A DNA stretch of 64,000 nt from contig NZ_OW712331.1 of assembly GCF_940677205.1 (NCBI RefSeq), positions 1,178,001 through 1,242,000 of the forward strand. Reading direction: 5' to 3'. This DNA comes from [Clostridium] colinum. Lineage in GTDB: Bacteria > Bacillota > Clostridia > Lachnospirales > CAG-274. Position 1 is the first letter of the stretch; every line of letters begins with the position of its first letter. Position numbers and translations under genes: made by a program. This document shows positions 44,557 through 54,067 of the stretch, one piece after another. The notes under the pieces are model-generated. The model saw only the letters and a program-made list of their open reading frames with translations, was not told where the DNA came from and searched no databases.

Positions 44557-45261
44557 TTATAACCACCTCCAGTTTGGTATTATTTCTAATTTATTTACAT
44601 TACCTGTAAAATCTATGATATTTTTGCCAATATTCAATTTAGGAAAGTCAAAATTGTTATACTTATTATTTTGATTAACATTATCTTTGTAAACTTCTAA
44701 AAAATCACTATTTATAGTGATATATTCATCTATATTTTTTATTACAAAAGTGTTATCATTTATTTTTAAATTTACATCTCCAGCTCCATAAATAGTAATT
44801 ACTGGTAAACTTTCAACAGTACCAATATTATTAATGATTGTTTTTTTATTTATTTCTATATATTCATTTTTAAAATTAATAGATTTTTTTAAAGGTTGTA
44901 CTTCAAATATGATTGTAAATTTTGGGAATAACCAAATCACATCACTAATTGATATTGAGTTCTTAATACAAGCGTTATAAATTTTATCTTTTTCTTGAGA
45001 GATAATAAGGTCTCCAAATCCATTAAGCCAACTTGTTATTTTGTCGATATTTTTTTTATTTTTTAAAGTGTTTATACAACAAGTAATGGAAAGTGTATAG
45101 TTGTTGTAAGTTTTTTGGTCTATGTATAAATTATTACTTCTTCCTGGTATGTTAATTGTTTGTATATTTCTTTCTGGCTTAATAATTTCCGGAAATTGTA
45201 TTATTTCTAGCCCCATATCCTTACTATTTATTCCATTAAAAATAAAATAATAATCATTCAA
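44557..45261 (-). CDS. Distal tail protein Dit
   Basis: A 234-residue Dit (SPP1 gp19.1 type) forming the hexameric ring at the tail tip. Characteristic segments are FNGINSKDMGLEII, IPGRSNNLYIDQKTYNNYTL and an Ig-like C-terminal half. I prefer the TTG at 45261, six bases after GGAGG, over a longer frame starting at 45276 inside the tape-measure gene. It follows tape measure and precedes BppU, the standard order. Confidence 0.88.
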   Translation of the reverse strand: MNDYYFIFNGINSKDMGLEIIQFPEIIKPERNIQTINIPGRSNNLYIDQKTYNNYTLSITCCINTLKNKKNIDKITSWLNGFGDLIISQEKDKIYNACIKNSISISDVIWLFPKFTIIFEVQPLKKSINFKNEYIEINKKTIINNIGTVESLPVITIYGAGDVNLKINDNTFVIKNIDEYITINSDFLEVYKDNVNQNNKYNNFDFPKLNIGKNIIDFTGNVNKLEIIPNWRWL

Positions 45262-45262
45262 C

Positions 45263-48241
45263 CTACACACCTCCAAATGCTAATTCTCTTTGTTTTTGAT
45301 AAAAACTGAACTCTTGCAACATAGTTTTTACATCCATATTGTTTTTAAGCTCTACACCGCTAATGTTTACAACAAAGTCCCCTTGATTATTAGTTATATT
45401 ATTGCTAGACATTGAGTTTGTAACATATTGAGAAGAACGAGGTATCATACTATTAGTAGCGTTACTAATAACACCTTGAATATTCGGAATTTGTTGTTTA
45501 AACGCGTCTATAATACCTAAATTTTTAATCGTATTCAAAATACCTTTTTCACCGTTTTCTATACCTTTTACAAGTCCCTCATCTAGCATTTCTCCTAACC
45601 ATTCTGTTTTGCGACTAGGACTATGTATATCTAAAGCTCTTTGCATTTCATCAATAATATCATTAGCAAATTCGCTAACTTGAGTTTTTATATTTTCCAT
45701 TCTTGAAGTTAAACCATTTTCAAACCCAGTTATAGCCATTAACCCTATTTTATTTAATTCTGCTGGTAAAATTTTTAAAAGTTTATCGATAAATTCTTTT
45801 TGTAAATTAGTTATTTGTGATTTTAAAAATTCAATAATATAATTTGTGGTTTCAGTAGCGTTTGAAATTAAAATTCCTTTAATCTCTACAAAACTTTTTT
45901 GAATTTGCTGTATTAGTGTTTTTTGCATTTCATCAATTTGTTTAGAATCTACGGCTTCTAAATCAAATGGATTAATACTTGTATATTGATTTTCTAATTG
46001 ATTCGACTTCTCTTTTATTTGTGTGCTAGCTTCATCATACGGCGATACAAGACTATCGACTAATTCTCCACTTAAAGAATCAACACCGACAACTGTACCT
46101 TTTACTAGCATTTTACCTATTTCATCTCTAAATACCCTTGAAGGAGAATGTATTCCAAAAAATCCTTTTACATTATCCACAATTCCGCTACAAAAATTTT
46201 TTAAAGTATTATAGATTTCGGAACCCATACTTTTGATACCCTCTATTAAGCCTCTTATAAGGTCTTTACCAGCGTTTAAAAATTCTTTAGGAAATTCTAA
46301 AACAGTCTTAACCATTTCTTTACCAATATCAAAAACGGCCTTTACAATACTTATAGTAGAATTTATAATACCCTCTATTAATGCTAAAATTAACTGTATT
46401 CCAGCATCTATTAATTTAACTCGCATTGTAGGGTCTTTAAAAGCTAAAACAAGCTTTGTAATTATTACTGGTACTTTTTCCAACAATAATGGTATTGCAT
46501 CAATTAACCCAACTGCTAATGCTAATATCAATTCTATAGCAGCATCTATTATTTTATCTAAATTATCCATTAAAGCGTCAACAATAGTTAATATAGCTTC
46601 AACCGCTGCTGGAATAAGTTCTGGTAATGTTTCTACTAAACTGTCAACTAAAGCTAATATAATATCTATACCTGTGTTAACTATTAATGGTAAATTATCA
46701 ATTAAACCATTAACTAACTGCATAAGAATTTCACTGCTATTTTTTAAAATAATAGGTAAATTTTCAGTAATACCTTTAGCTAAATTTTCAAGCATTTTTT
46801 TACCAGATTCTAATAAAGTTGGTAAATTTTGAATAAGTCCTTCTTGAAAATTTATTATTAAATTTGCTGCCGTTTCTATGAATTGTGGTAAAATCTCAAA
46901 AATACCATTAATTAAACTAGTTAAAATTTGTGAACCAGCTTGACCTAGTTGACTAGAATTTTCAGTTATTCCTTGTAAAAAATTCAATATAAACTGTGTC
47001 GCTATTTCTATTAATTGTGGAGCTTTGGCTGCAATATCTGTTAATACTTTAGCTAAAATATCACTAAGTGAATTAAGTACACCCTCAAATCCACCCTCAT
47101 CAAATGCTTTTTGAAGTTCTGTTACAAGTCCTATAATATACTCAGTCACTTCTTTTAATGGTTCCTGAATACTTTCATAAATTTTTAATTGCAAATTTTC
47201 TAATTTAGAAGAAAGCTCTTTAAGTCGCCCTTGTAGATTATCACTCATAATATCAGCCATTTCAGCGGCGGCGCCACTACTATCATTAATAGCTCCTGTT
47301 AGTTTATCAAAATCAGCTTGACTTGCATTAACTATAGCTAAAAGTCCCGACATACCCTCTTTACCAGCTAACATCTCAGCGTATTGAGCCTTTTCTGCCT
47401 TAGTCAATCCATTAAAGCCGTCTCTTAATTGAAGCATTACATCATTAAATGGTAACATATTACCCTCAGCATCTTGTATATTAAGTCCTAGTTCTGCCAT
47501 AGCCTTTGCTGAGTTTTTTGTAGGGCTAGCTAAATTAGTCATTAAAGTTCTTAAAGCTGTACCGCTACTACTAGCTTTTATACCAGCATTAGCCATTAAA
47601 CCTAAAGCTACAGAAGTATCTTCTATGCTATAACCTAATGCTCCAGCGACCGGAGCAACAAATTTAAAACTTTCTCCGAGCATAGATACATTTGTATTTG
47701 CATTACTACTGGCAGCCGCCAAAACATCTGCAAATCTTCCGCTTTCTTTAGCTTTTAAAGTAAAGGCTGTTAGTCCGTCTGTAACAATATCCGATACCAT
47801 TGCCAAGTCTTCTCCAGAAGCAGCCGCTAAATCCATAATGCCACCGATACCGCCAATCATTTGTTCTGTTTTCCAACCAGCCATTGCCATATAATTTAAT
47901 GCTTCTGCACTTTCTGTTGCACTAAATTTAGTGGACGAACCCATTTCTAAAGCTGTTTGTTTTAATTTTTCTAAATCTTCAGTGCTAGCTCCACTTGTCG
48001 CTTGTACCTTACTCATAGCACTTTCAAACTCTTTACCTACGTTTACAGAAGCTGTACCTAAACCAGCTATTCCAGCACTAACTCCACCTATAGCTTTAGT
48101 TGTGGCTGAAAAAACAGTTGACGTTATTTTACCTAAACCAGCTATTCCAGATTTGAAAGTTCCTTGTAAATTATTTAAACCAGTCTTTAATCCAGTATCA
48201 TCTAACTCAACACCTATCTTTACACTTCCGTCATTAGCCAT
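45263..48241 (-). CDS. Tail tape measure protein
   Basis: At 992 residues this is the longest phage gene; its length sets the tail length. The N-terminus holds the TMP core (FESAMSKVQATSGASTEDLEKL, SSTKFSATESAEALNYMAMAGW). Residues 390-690 form a long hydrophobic repetitive stretch with a recurring LPxLIxxGxxIL pattern. Two HSPSR motifs near the end (GIHSPSRVFRDEIGKML and DIHSPSRKTEWLGEML) mark the C-terminal repeats seen in many TMPs. Confidence 0.94.
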   Translation of the reverse strand: MANDGSVKIGVELDDTGLKTGLNNLQGTFKSGIAGLGKITSTVFSATTKAIGGVSAGIAGLGTASVNVGKEFESAMSKVQATSGASTEDLEKLKQTALEMGSSTKFSATESAEALNYMAMAGWKTEQMIGGIGGIMDLAAASGEDLAMVSDIVTDGLTAFTLKAKESGRFADVLAAASSNANTNVSMLGESFKFVAPVAGALGYSIEDTSVALGLMANAGIKASSSGTALRTLMTNLASPTKNSAKAMAELGLNIQDAEGNMLPFNDVMLQLRDGFNGLTKAEKAQYAEMLAGKEGMSGLLAIVNASQADFDKLTGAINDSSGAAAEMADIMSDNLQGRLKELSSKLENLQLKIYESIQEPLKEVTEYIIGLVTELQKAFDEGGFEGVLNSLSDILAKVLTDIAAKAPQLIEIATQFILNFLQGITENSSQLGQAGSQILTSLINGIFEILPQFIETAANLIINFQEGLIQNLPTLLESGKKMLENLAKGITENLPIILKNSSEILMQLVNGLIDNLPLIVNTGIDIILALVDSLVETLPELIPAAVEAILTIVDALMDNLDKIIDAAIELILALAVGLIDAIPLLLEKVPVIITKLVLAFKDPTMRVKLIDAGIQLILALIEGIINSTISIVKAVFDIGKEMVKTVLEFPKEFLNAGKDLIRGLIEGIKSMGSEIYNTLKNFCSGIVDNVKGFFGIHSPSRVFRDEIGKMLVKGTVVGVDSLSGELVDSLVSPYDEASTQIKEKSNQLENQYTSINPFDLEAVDSKQIDEMQKTLIQQIQKSFVEIKGILISNATETTNYIIEFLKSQITNLQKEFIDKLLKILPAELNKIGLMAITGFENGLTSRMENIKTQVSEFANDIIDEMQRALDIHSPSRKTEWLGEMLDEGLVKGIENGEKGILNTIKNLGIIDAFKQQIPNIQGVISNATNSMIPRSSQYVTNSMSSNNITNNQGDFVVNISGVELKNNMDVKTMLQEFSFYQKQRELAFGGV

Positions 48242-48248
48242 TCATTCA

Positions 48249-48851
48249 CTACACCTCCTTTTTAGCAAGTTCTTCAACCTCTTTAAATCGTTTATTGATT
48301 TTATCTCGAATATTATTATGGTATTCGGTCGTTGTCATAACTTCTTTTTTGTCATCTAAAGAGTATATTTCTTTCATTTTTTTGTAAAATTTCTTTTGCT
48401 CTTTATCCATTTTAGAAATATCAATACTACGATATTGAATAATCTTTGTTAACTGGCAATTATCGGACAAACTTTGTAATAAACTTTTGAATTTATGCCA
48501 ATGTAAATAATCAATATCATATAAATCAATGTTATATTCTTGTAAAAAAGCTGAATAAATATATTTTTCATCTTTTTCAAAATCAAACACCTTTTCAGTT
48601 GATATTCCAGAACTTTTATTTGTATTATTTTCATATGCAAAAAACTCTATCACCTGTTTAAATGTTTCATCAAGATGATTAATTTGAAAGTCCAAATTAA
48701 TTTCAAGAAAAAAAGAGAGTAATTTATAAAAACTCTCTTCATTATCTTTCAATTGTTGTATTAGTTTTTGGAATTTAAGCCATATCCTAAAATCAGTAGC
48801 GATTTCATATTCATTACCATTAATTTTAATTGTGTTTTGTAAATTGAACAT
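48249..48851 (-). CDS. Gp15-like tail assembly protein
   Basis: A 200-residue member of the bacteriophage Gp15 family (YEIATDFRIWLKFQKLI, EYNIDLYDIDYLHWHKFKSLLQSL) found before the tape measure gene in A118-like phages. It is thought to assist tail assembly like the G/GT chaperones. The start overlaps the end of the preceding gene by one base. Confidence 0.85.
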   Translation of the reverse strand: MFNLQNTIKINGNEYEIATDFRIWLKFQKLIQQLKDNEESFYKLLSFFLEINLDFQINHLDETFKQVIEFFAYENNTNKSSGISTEKVFDFEKDEKYIYSAFLQEYNIDLYDIDYLHWHKFKSLLQSLSDNCQLTKIIQYRSIDISKMDKEQKKFYKKMKEIYSLDDKKEVMTTTEYHNNIRDKINKRFKEVEELAKKEV

Positions 48852-49228
48852 TACTTTTTACCATTAACTTTTTCATAAACCTTAACAACTTCACTTATGT
48901 TAGTATTTTTAAATATATTATTTATTCTTTCTTGTTCTCTTTTTGTAATTGCATCTTCTAACGGCTTTTCATATTCCAATTTTACATAGAAAAAGAATAA
49001 TTCAAGCTCTTTTGTGTCAATTTCTTCAAAAGAATTCCCTTGTAATATTTCCAAAAGTTTTTCTTCTGTTAATAATTCTGCTAAAAATTCATAACATTTT
49101 TTTAAAACTACTATTCTTGATACTTTTCCTAAAATTAAATCTTTATTAAGTCTTTCTATTTCTTCTATTTTTTCTTCAAAGATTATTGTAAATTTAGGTA
49201 ATTCAATATTTTTATTTTTAAAGTTCAT
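48851..49228 (-). CDS. Tail assembly chaperone-type protein
   Basis: A 125-residue acidic helical protein lying between the tail tube gene and the Gp15 gene, the position of the Gp14-like partner of A118-type phages. I chose ATG 49228, nine bases after AAAGGAG. A GT-type ribosomal frameshift into the Gp15 gene is possible, but no clear slippery heptamer was identified. Confidence 0.65.
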   Translation of the reverse strand: MNFKNKNIELPKFTIIFEEKIEEIERLNKDLILGKVSRIVVLKKCYEFLAELLTEEKLLEILQGNSFEEIDTKELELFFFYVKLEYEKPLEDAITKREQERINNIFKNTNISEVVKVYEKVNGKK

Positions 49229-49823
49229 AAGATTTATCTCCTTTACCAAGTTTTAATGACATAACACTAGGACTTTCTATATCTTTAAGCGTTTTTTCTT
49301 TATCTGTAGTCCAATCAAAAGGAACCGGCTTATCTCCAACCTTTGAAAGGTTAATGACTACTTCAGCTTTTGAACCTGCATCTCCACTTCCATCATTTTC
49401 AATCATAACTGTAGCACGTCCTATTTCTCCTTTTCCTGTTAGAATATTGAAATATGCATATGGTACAATTACTTTTTGTCCAGTTCCGTAAAGCATTTCA
49501 AAACTAAGACAAAAATCTTGAAAAGGGTCTCCAAAATATCTATCAGCTGTAATGCCCATAGTTACTTGTGTTCCTGTTTTTGTTGTAGAATCTCCGGCTC
49601 TTAAATATGTACTTGTTTCCTCCTTTGGATTTAAACTTCTCTCAAATCCCTTTACGCCAAATTGAGCAACTATATAATTTTTAACCGGTGTTGTACTTTC
49701 AGTCGCACCATCTTCAGTTGTATCTATAGCTAAAATATAGTCATCTGAGTTTGCAAAACCTTTGTAGCTTGCATTAGGTGTATATTTGCCCATAATCTCA
49801 TTAAGTGTCATTGTTGCTGCCAT
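49218..49823 (-). CDS. Major tail tube protein
   Basis: A 201-residue protein resembling the major tail protein (Tsh) of Listeria phage A118: IMGKYTPNASYKGFANSDDYIL, ERSLNPKEETSTYLRAG and KAEVVINLSKVGDKPVPFDW. It has an AAGGAG site. Position after the head-tail connectors supports it. Overlaps the next gene by 11 bases. Confidence 0.88.
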   Translation of the reverse strand: MAATMTLNEIMGKYTPNASYKGFANSDDYILAIDTTEDGATESTTPVKNYIVAQFGVKGFERSLNPKEETSTYLRAGDSTTKTGTQVTMGITADRYFGDPFQDFCLSFEMLYGTGQKVIVPYAYFNILTGKGEIGRATVMIENDGSGDAGSKAEVVINLSKVGDKPVPFDWTTDKEKTLKDIESPSVMSLKLGKGDKSYEL

Positions 49824-49836
49824 TTTTTATCACTCC

Positions 49837-50256
49837 TTAAATTAAATATTTTATTCGTATTTGAAACATATATTTTGCAATGTCCCCTGTTTCATTTATT
49901 CCTGAGAAACTAGGTTCATTTTGCAAATTTTCTATACAAAAAACTTCCCCATTTTCAAAAATAGGAAAGTTTTTATTTTTGTTTTGTTCATCTATCCATT
50001 GCATAAATTTTTGAACGTTGAAAATTTCTTCAACATTTAAATCACTCGTGCCTGTATCATAAGGTTTCATAATTGAAATTGCAAAGTCATAATTTTTTAT
50101 GCCACCTCTTAAGTATTTTTGCTCCCAAGTGTCGCTTATTATAGTATTTAAACTAGTATGCTCTGCTTCTTCTTTTACAGTATTAAAATACAAAAAGGAA
50201 GTTAGTTCTGGATATTGTCTTAAATACTCAATTACTGCTTTGTGTTTATTATCCAT
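49837..50256 (-). CDS. Minor capsid / tail terminator protein
   Basis: A 139-residue protein of the A118-type minor capsid series (ending IAKYMFQIRIKYLI, with GGIKNYDFAISIMKPYD). Its place directly before the tail tube gene is that of the tail terminator (tail completion) protein. Start ATG 50256 behind AGGAGGTAG. Confidence 0.75.
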   Translation of the reverse strand: MDNKHKAVIEYLRQYPELTSFLYFNTVKEEAEHTSLNTIISDTWEQKYLRGGIKNYDFAISIMKPYDTGTSDLNVEEIFNVQKFMQWIDEQNKNKNFPIFENGEVFCIENLQNEPSFSGINETGDIAKYMFQIRIKYLI

Positions 50257-50258
50257 AC

Positions 50259-50585
50259 CTACCTCCTATTTATATAATTTTGTATATCATCAATAAGTTG
50301 TTGCTTTTTACTTTGCATAGCAACTTTAGCCCATTTAGCTGTTGCAAGTGGGTGTTTGTCTTTGTTAAAATTCATACCTTGCCCATTATATATTTTCCGT
50401 GCATAAGGACTTTTATAATGTACATATTCCTCATTAATATCTACATTTTGTGAAAGTCCACCATCTTTAAAAGGTACATAAGGGTCACATATTTTGTATA
50501 ATGTATTATTAGCAAATAATTTAACATCATCATTAATAATCCTTTTTGCTGTTTTATTAACATTAATATTAACTTTAACTTTCAT
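50259..50585 (-). CDS. Minor capsid protein 2-type / head completion protein
   Basis: A 108-residue protein with PYVPFKDGGLSQNV and the SPYARKIYNGQGMNFNKDKHP region, characteristic of the minor capsid 2 family in A118-like phages, where it corresponds to a head-tail joining component (HK97 gp10-like). Overlaps nothing, with two bases to the next gene. Confidence 0.82.
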   Translation of the reverse strand: MKVKVNINVNKTAKRIINDDVKLFANNTLYKICDPYVPFKDGGLSQNVDINEEYVHYKSPYARKIYNGQGMNFNKDKHPLATAKWAKVAMQSKKQQLIDDIQNYINRR

Positions 50586-50586
50586 A

Positions 50587-51027
50587 TTACACCCCCTCTA
50601 AATGATAATGCTCCAAAAATTCGATTGTTCCTGTATTATCTTTAAAAAATCTTATTTCAAAAGCATTAGGTTTATATTTTTCGATAATAGAACGTATATT
50701 ATTAGGGTTTATTATGTCTTCCATAACTTCCCCTTTAACAATATAGTCCCCAGTTGAAAAGGTAAAACCCTCTAAATCATTCAACCACTCATTATATGGT
50801 CTATAATTAGCATTTTTAGGTACTCTACAAATGAAATTACTCCCTACTGAAACAGTGCTTCCTGTTATATTTCTAACTGCTTGAGTGCTAAAAAAACAGT
50901 TATACAAAACTGTTTTTTTCCAAACATCTAATTTTGTAGCTGAGTGTGTAGCTTTTAATTTGTTTAATATTGTAATTGTATAATCAAAAGTAGGTAAAAT
51001 TTGTTTTTTATTCCATTTCACTTTCAT
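50587..51027 (-). CDS. Minor capsid / head closure protein
   Basis: A 146-residue protein, third of the connector set. The pattern NCFFSTQAVRNITGSTV and GDYIVKGEVMEDI resembles head-closure proteins of the A118 group. Its ATG overlaps the end of the preceding gene. Confidence 0.7.
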   Translation of the reverse strand: MKVKWNKKQILPTFDYTITILNKLKATHSATKLDVWKKTVLYNCFFSTQAVRNITGSTVSVGSNFICRVPKNANYRPYNEWLNDLEGFTFSTGDYIVKGEVMEDIINPNNIRSIIEKYKPNAFEIRFFKDNTGTIEFLEHYHLEGV

Positions 51028-51392
51028 ATAGCAACACTTACTAACTCTAATGGTAATATTTCAACCACTTTTTGATATAAATCTTGTAGCTTTTGTTCGC
51101 TTGTTTTAGCATCTACAAAACTCATACTTATTCCGTCATTTGAGACAGAAGAAACATCTGCTTCTCCTGTCTCTATTTGATATATTTCTTCAATAATTAA
51201 AAACATACACAACTCTATATCTTCAATAATTTTAAAGTAATGTATATTTTCTTTATTTTTTTCTAAAAAATTTGATATTCTGTCCAGTGTCCAATAATCA
51301 AGTTTTTTTCTAGCTTGTAACTCAAAAAAAGCATAGTTTTTTTCTTCAACTACACCGCCATATTCTTTATATTTTTCATAACTTAAATACAC
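51024..51392 (-). CDS. Head-tail connector (gp6-like)
   Basis: A 122-residue helical protein starting at GTG 51392, ten bases after AAAGGAG. The opening YLSYEKYKEYGG and helical body, with the position directly after the coat protein, match gp6/gp15-like connectors that form the ring under the portal. Confidence 0.75.
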   Translation of the reverse strand: MYLSYEKYKEYGGVVEEKNYAFFELQARKKLDYWTLDRISNFLEKNKENIHYFKIIEDIELCMFLIIEEIYQIETGEADVSSVSNDGISMSFVDAKTSEQKLQDLYQKVVEILPLELVSVAI

Positions 51393-51454
51393 TAATTTTC
51401 AGCTCCTTTTTTAGGTTTCGTTGCCGTTTTTGGAGCTTTTTCCGACAACAACAT
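51392..51454 (-). CDS. Possible micro-ORF, 20 aa
   Basis: A basic 20-residue frame (LLSEKAPKTATKPKKGAEN) lies between the coat gene and the connector gene and contains the AAAGGAG site of the latter. Its own ribosome binding site sits only two bases before ATG, so translation is doubtful. It may instead serve translational coupling, since the stop overlaps the next start. Confidence 0.3.
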   Translation of the reverse strand: MLLSEKAPKTATKPKKGAEN

Positions 51455-52308
51455 TACTCCCCCTGTGTAAAATTAGCAGTTAATACCGCTACCATTTCTG
51501 GTCTTAAAATTTTACCACCAAAAACATGTAAACCTTTTACTGCGTTACCAAATCGTTTTTCTGGTTTATAAATTTCGGTATCAACAATTTGTTCTGCATA
51601 AGTTCCACAATTTTTCCAAGAAGCTATAACTTTATATTTTTCATTACTTGTATTAGGTACATTATTTGATATATATATATCAAAACCAGCAGCTCTAGCA
51701 ACTTTACCATTAACCAATCTATTTTCACTTTGCCCTGTGTTGTAAGCAAATCTAGGGTCAAGTAACATAAATCCTTCGTATTCCGGCGGGAATACTACCC
51801 AACGACCCTCAGCTGGTACATTTTTCTTGTCTAATAAAACTTTCATTTTTACAAGCATTTCATAAGCGTTTTCTTTAGTAATAACAATAGGTGTACTGTC
51901 ATTTCCAAGTTTAGCAGTAGCAGTACCAGCTTTTAAAAGTCCAGCTACATATTTATCCGCTTCAGCTGCTAACATATAAGCTGCATTCATTGAACCTTTA
52001 TCTACCAATTCCAATTTAGACTGTGTTATATCTATTTTATCTACATAAAAATTAAAATAATTACTTTGGTCAATCACCAACATTAATTCGTCAGCATTTA
52101 AAGTTTCTGGAGCGTCAATATCAGTATTTTTTGTGTATTTTTTAACGGTAATATCGTTCAAACTGAAAATTTTAACAGTATCACCAAACTGTTTAATTTC
52201 ACCCTCATAATCTCTGTTTAGCAAATTAGCATAAACTAAACTATTTCTTAAATTTTCTAATATTCTTGCACTCCATATTTTAGGTATTGTAATACTTAAA
52301 TCTCCCAT
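51454..52308 (-). CDS. Major capsid protein
   Basis: A 284-residue coat protein of the P22/A118-like type: IPKIWSARILENLRNSLVYANLLNRDYEGEI (shortened), ADKYVAGLLKAGTAT and AAGFDIYISNNVP. It follows the scaffold gene directly, sharing ATG/TAA bases. The N-terminal segment with the HK97-like fold is expected. Confidence 0.92.
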   Translation of the reverse strand: MGDLSITIPKIWSARILENLRNSLVYANLLNRDYEGEIKQFGDTVKIFSLNDITVKKYTKNTDIDAPETLNADELMLVIDQSNYFNFYVDKIDITQSKLELVDKGSMNAAYMLAAEADKYVAGLLKAGTATAKLGNDSTPIVITKENAYEMLVKMKVLLDKKNVPAEGRWVVFPPEYEGFMLLDPRFAYNTGQSENRLVNGKVARAAGFDIYISNNVPNTSNEKYKVIASWKNCGTYAEQIVDTEIYKPEKRFGNAVKGLHVFGGKILRPEMVAVLTANFTQGE

Positions 52309-52898
52309 TACTTAATCACTCCTTTTTTTATATTTTCCCAATTAGCGTTAATGTCATCTATTGACATACTTTCAATTTGTTTTTCAGTAAAAGAAATACC
52401 AGAACCAGTATTCCCTACTGCTGGAATAGTAATTTTTTCTTGTTGTTCATTAACAAAAATATTTTCAACATCTTTTGTCATTGCGTCAAAAAGTTCTTTA
52501 GCTGACTTACCTTTATTTGTAGGGTCAAGGATAGCCTCTTTTAATTTATTAGCATATCCTTGCTTTGTAATGTCATTTACAAATTTTTTATCTGCAAAAA
52601 CATCAGCTACTACATCATTTAACTGACGCTCTTCAGCTTCTTTTGTATAAATTTCTTCTTGTTCTTTTAGTTTATTTTGCAAATCTTCAATATTTTTTTG
52701 TAATTCTTCAGCATTACCTTTATTTTTTTCTAACTCTTTAATATTTTGAGTTAATTCTGTATTTCTAGTAGTTAAAGAATTATTTTCTTCTTGAAGACTC
52801 TTAATTAAATCTTTATCTTTTTGATAAAAATTATTAATTTGACTTAATTGTTCTTCTGTTGCATTTTCAAATATTTTTTGTAATTGTTCTAGTTTCAT
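52308..52898 (-). CDS. Phage scaffolding protein
   Basis: A 196-residue protein, mainly coiled coil (LQEENNSLTTRNTELTQNI...) with a C-terminal coat-binding-like segment (VGNTGSGISFTEKQIESM). It sits directly before the coat gene, the usual place of the GP20-type scaffold that directs procapsid assembly and is lost on maturation. Confidence 0.85.
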   Translation of the reverse strand: MKLEQLQKIFENATEEQLSQINNFYQKDKDLIKSLQEENNSLTTRNTELTQNIKELEKNKGNAEELQKNIEDLQNKLKEQEEIYTKEAEERQLNDVVADVFADKKFVNDITKQGYANKLKEAILDPTNKGKSAKELFDAMTKDVENIFVNEQQEKITIPAVGNTGSGISFTEKQIESMSIDDINANWENIKKGVIK

Positions 52899-52919
52899 AT
52901 TTCCTCCTATTATTTATTT

Positions 52920-54059
52920 TTAAATCCTTAATTTTTCTGGATATATTGAAAGACCAACCTCTTTGCTAAAATCTTTATACAAATTAGTTAGTTCTTTTAC
53001 CTTGTTTTTACTTTTCTTAATTTGAATATCATCTTTCAAAATTTCAAAGGCTTGTAACTTTTCTTTTTCTTTTCTAATTTTAGTCTCAAGCACTCGTTGT
53101 CTTTGGCTTGCCTCATATCTAGTATAAACTTTATCATCATATATTACCTCTTGATTAGATTTATCTATAATCTTGTCAAGCTCTTTATTAGAATATGTAG
53201 GGCTAGATACCCCTAATATAATCGGAATAGCAATATGCCTACAATTAAGCGTTCCGATAGGTCTTTTCAAACTAGAATTAAGCTCTTCATATTCTTTTTT
53301 AGAATATTGTCGCCCTTGTATAAGTTGGTGGTCGGGCGCGCATAAACTATGAGCCGTTATCTCATAACCATCTGCTCCAAATTCTTTGCTTGTAATATCT
53401 AACATTTCCATATTTAAACGACGCATTCCCTCTAAAATATTCATACGAACTTGACTATCCATTCGTCTTGAATAACCGCTTTCAAAATCAACTGTTCTTA
53501 CGCCACTATTTACCATATCAATAACCGCATTTCTAATTGCTGTATTATAATCCATAACTCCTGTTGTAACTGCTGTTATACCTTTATCAATAATAGATAT
53601 ATACTGTTGCCTAGTATTTTTATATTTACCACCAGTCAAAAAACCTCTTGTTTTACTTATATTTTTATAGTCTTTTTTAGTTTGATTTTTAATAGCTTCA
53701 ACCAATTTAACAAGTTTTTTGTTATCTTTATAACTTTTTAATTCTTTTAAACCTCTGTATTTATAATATATATTAGCAAAATTTATATTGTTTTCAGCTG
53801 TTTCTTCAAAAATCTTGTCTATTTCTTCAAGATTTTGGTTAGTTATTTTAGATATTTTTTCTTCTATAACTTTAAGGTCAAGTCCAGCATATTCAATAGC
53901 ATTTTTTAATTGTGATATATCATAGCTAGATTGTAAATTTCCTATTTCATACAATCTTTTACAAATAACTTCTATCACAAAGTTATTAATATAATTCATA
54001 TTATCATCAATATTTTTAGGCAAATCTTCAAAAAAGTTTTCATCGAACAAATTATTCAT
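52920..54059 (-). CDS. Phage minor capsid / head morphogenesis protein (SPP1 gp7 type)
   Basis: A 379-residue protein. Residues 150-290 match phage minor capsid protein 2 (AVTTGVMDYNTAIRNAVIDMVNSGV, SLCAPDHQLIQGRQYSKKEY and LNCRHIAIP). It stays in the mature head and supports DNA ejection. It follows the portal gene by eight bases and precedes scaffold and coat. Confidence 0.88.
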   Translation of the reverse strand: MNNLFDENFFEDLPKNIDDNMNYINNFVIEVICKRLYEIGNLQSSYDISQLKNAIEYAGLDLKVIEEKISKITNQNLEEIDKIFEETAENNINFANIYYKYRGLKELKSYKDNKKLVKLVEAIKNQTKKDYKNISKTRGFLTGGKYKNTRQQYISIIDKGITAVTTGVMDYNTAIRNAVIDMVNSGVRTVDFESGYSRRMDSQVRMNILEGMRRLNMEMLDITSKEFGADGYEITAHSLCAPDHQLIQGRQYSKKEYEELNSSLKRPIGTLNCRHIAIPIILGVSSPTYSNKELDKIIDKSNQEVIYDDKVYTRYEASQRQRVLETKIRKEKEKLQAFEILKDDIQIKKSKNKVKELTNLYKDFSKEVGLSIYPEKLRI

Positions 54060-54067
54060 AACAACAC

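Noticed and set aside
46023-46832. Plus-strand ORFs inside the tape measure gene
   Set aside because: They mirror the repetitive composition of the tape measure gene and have no start signals.
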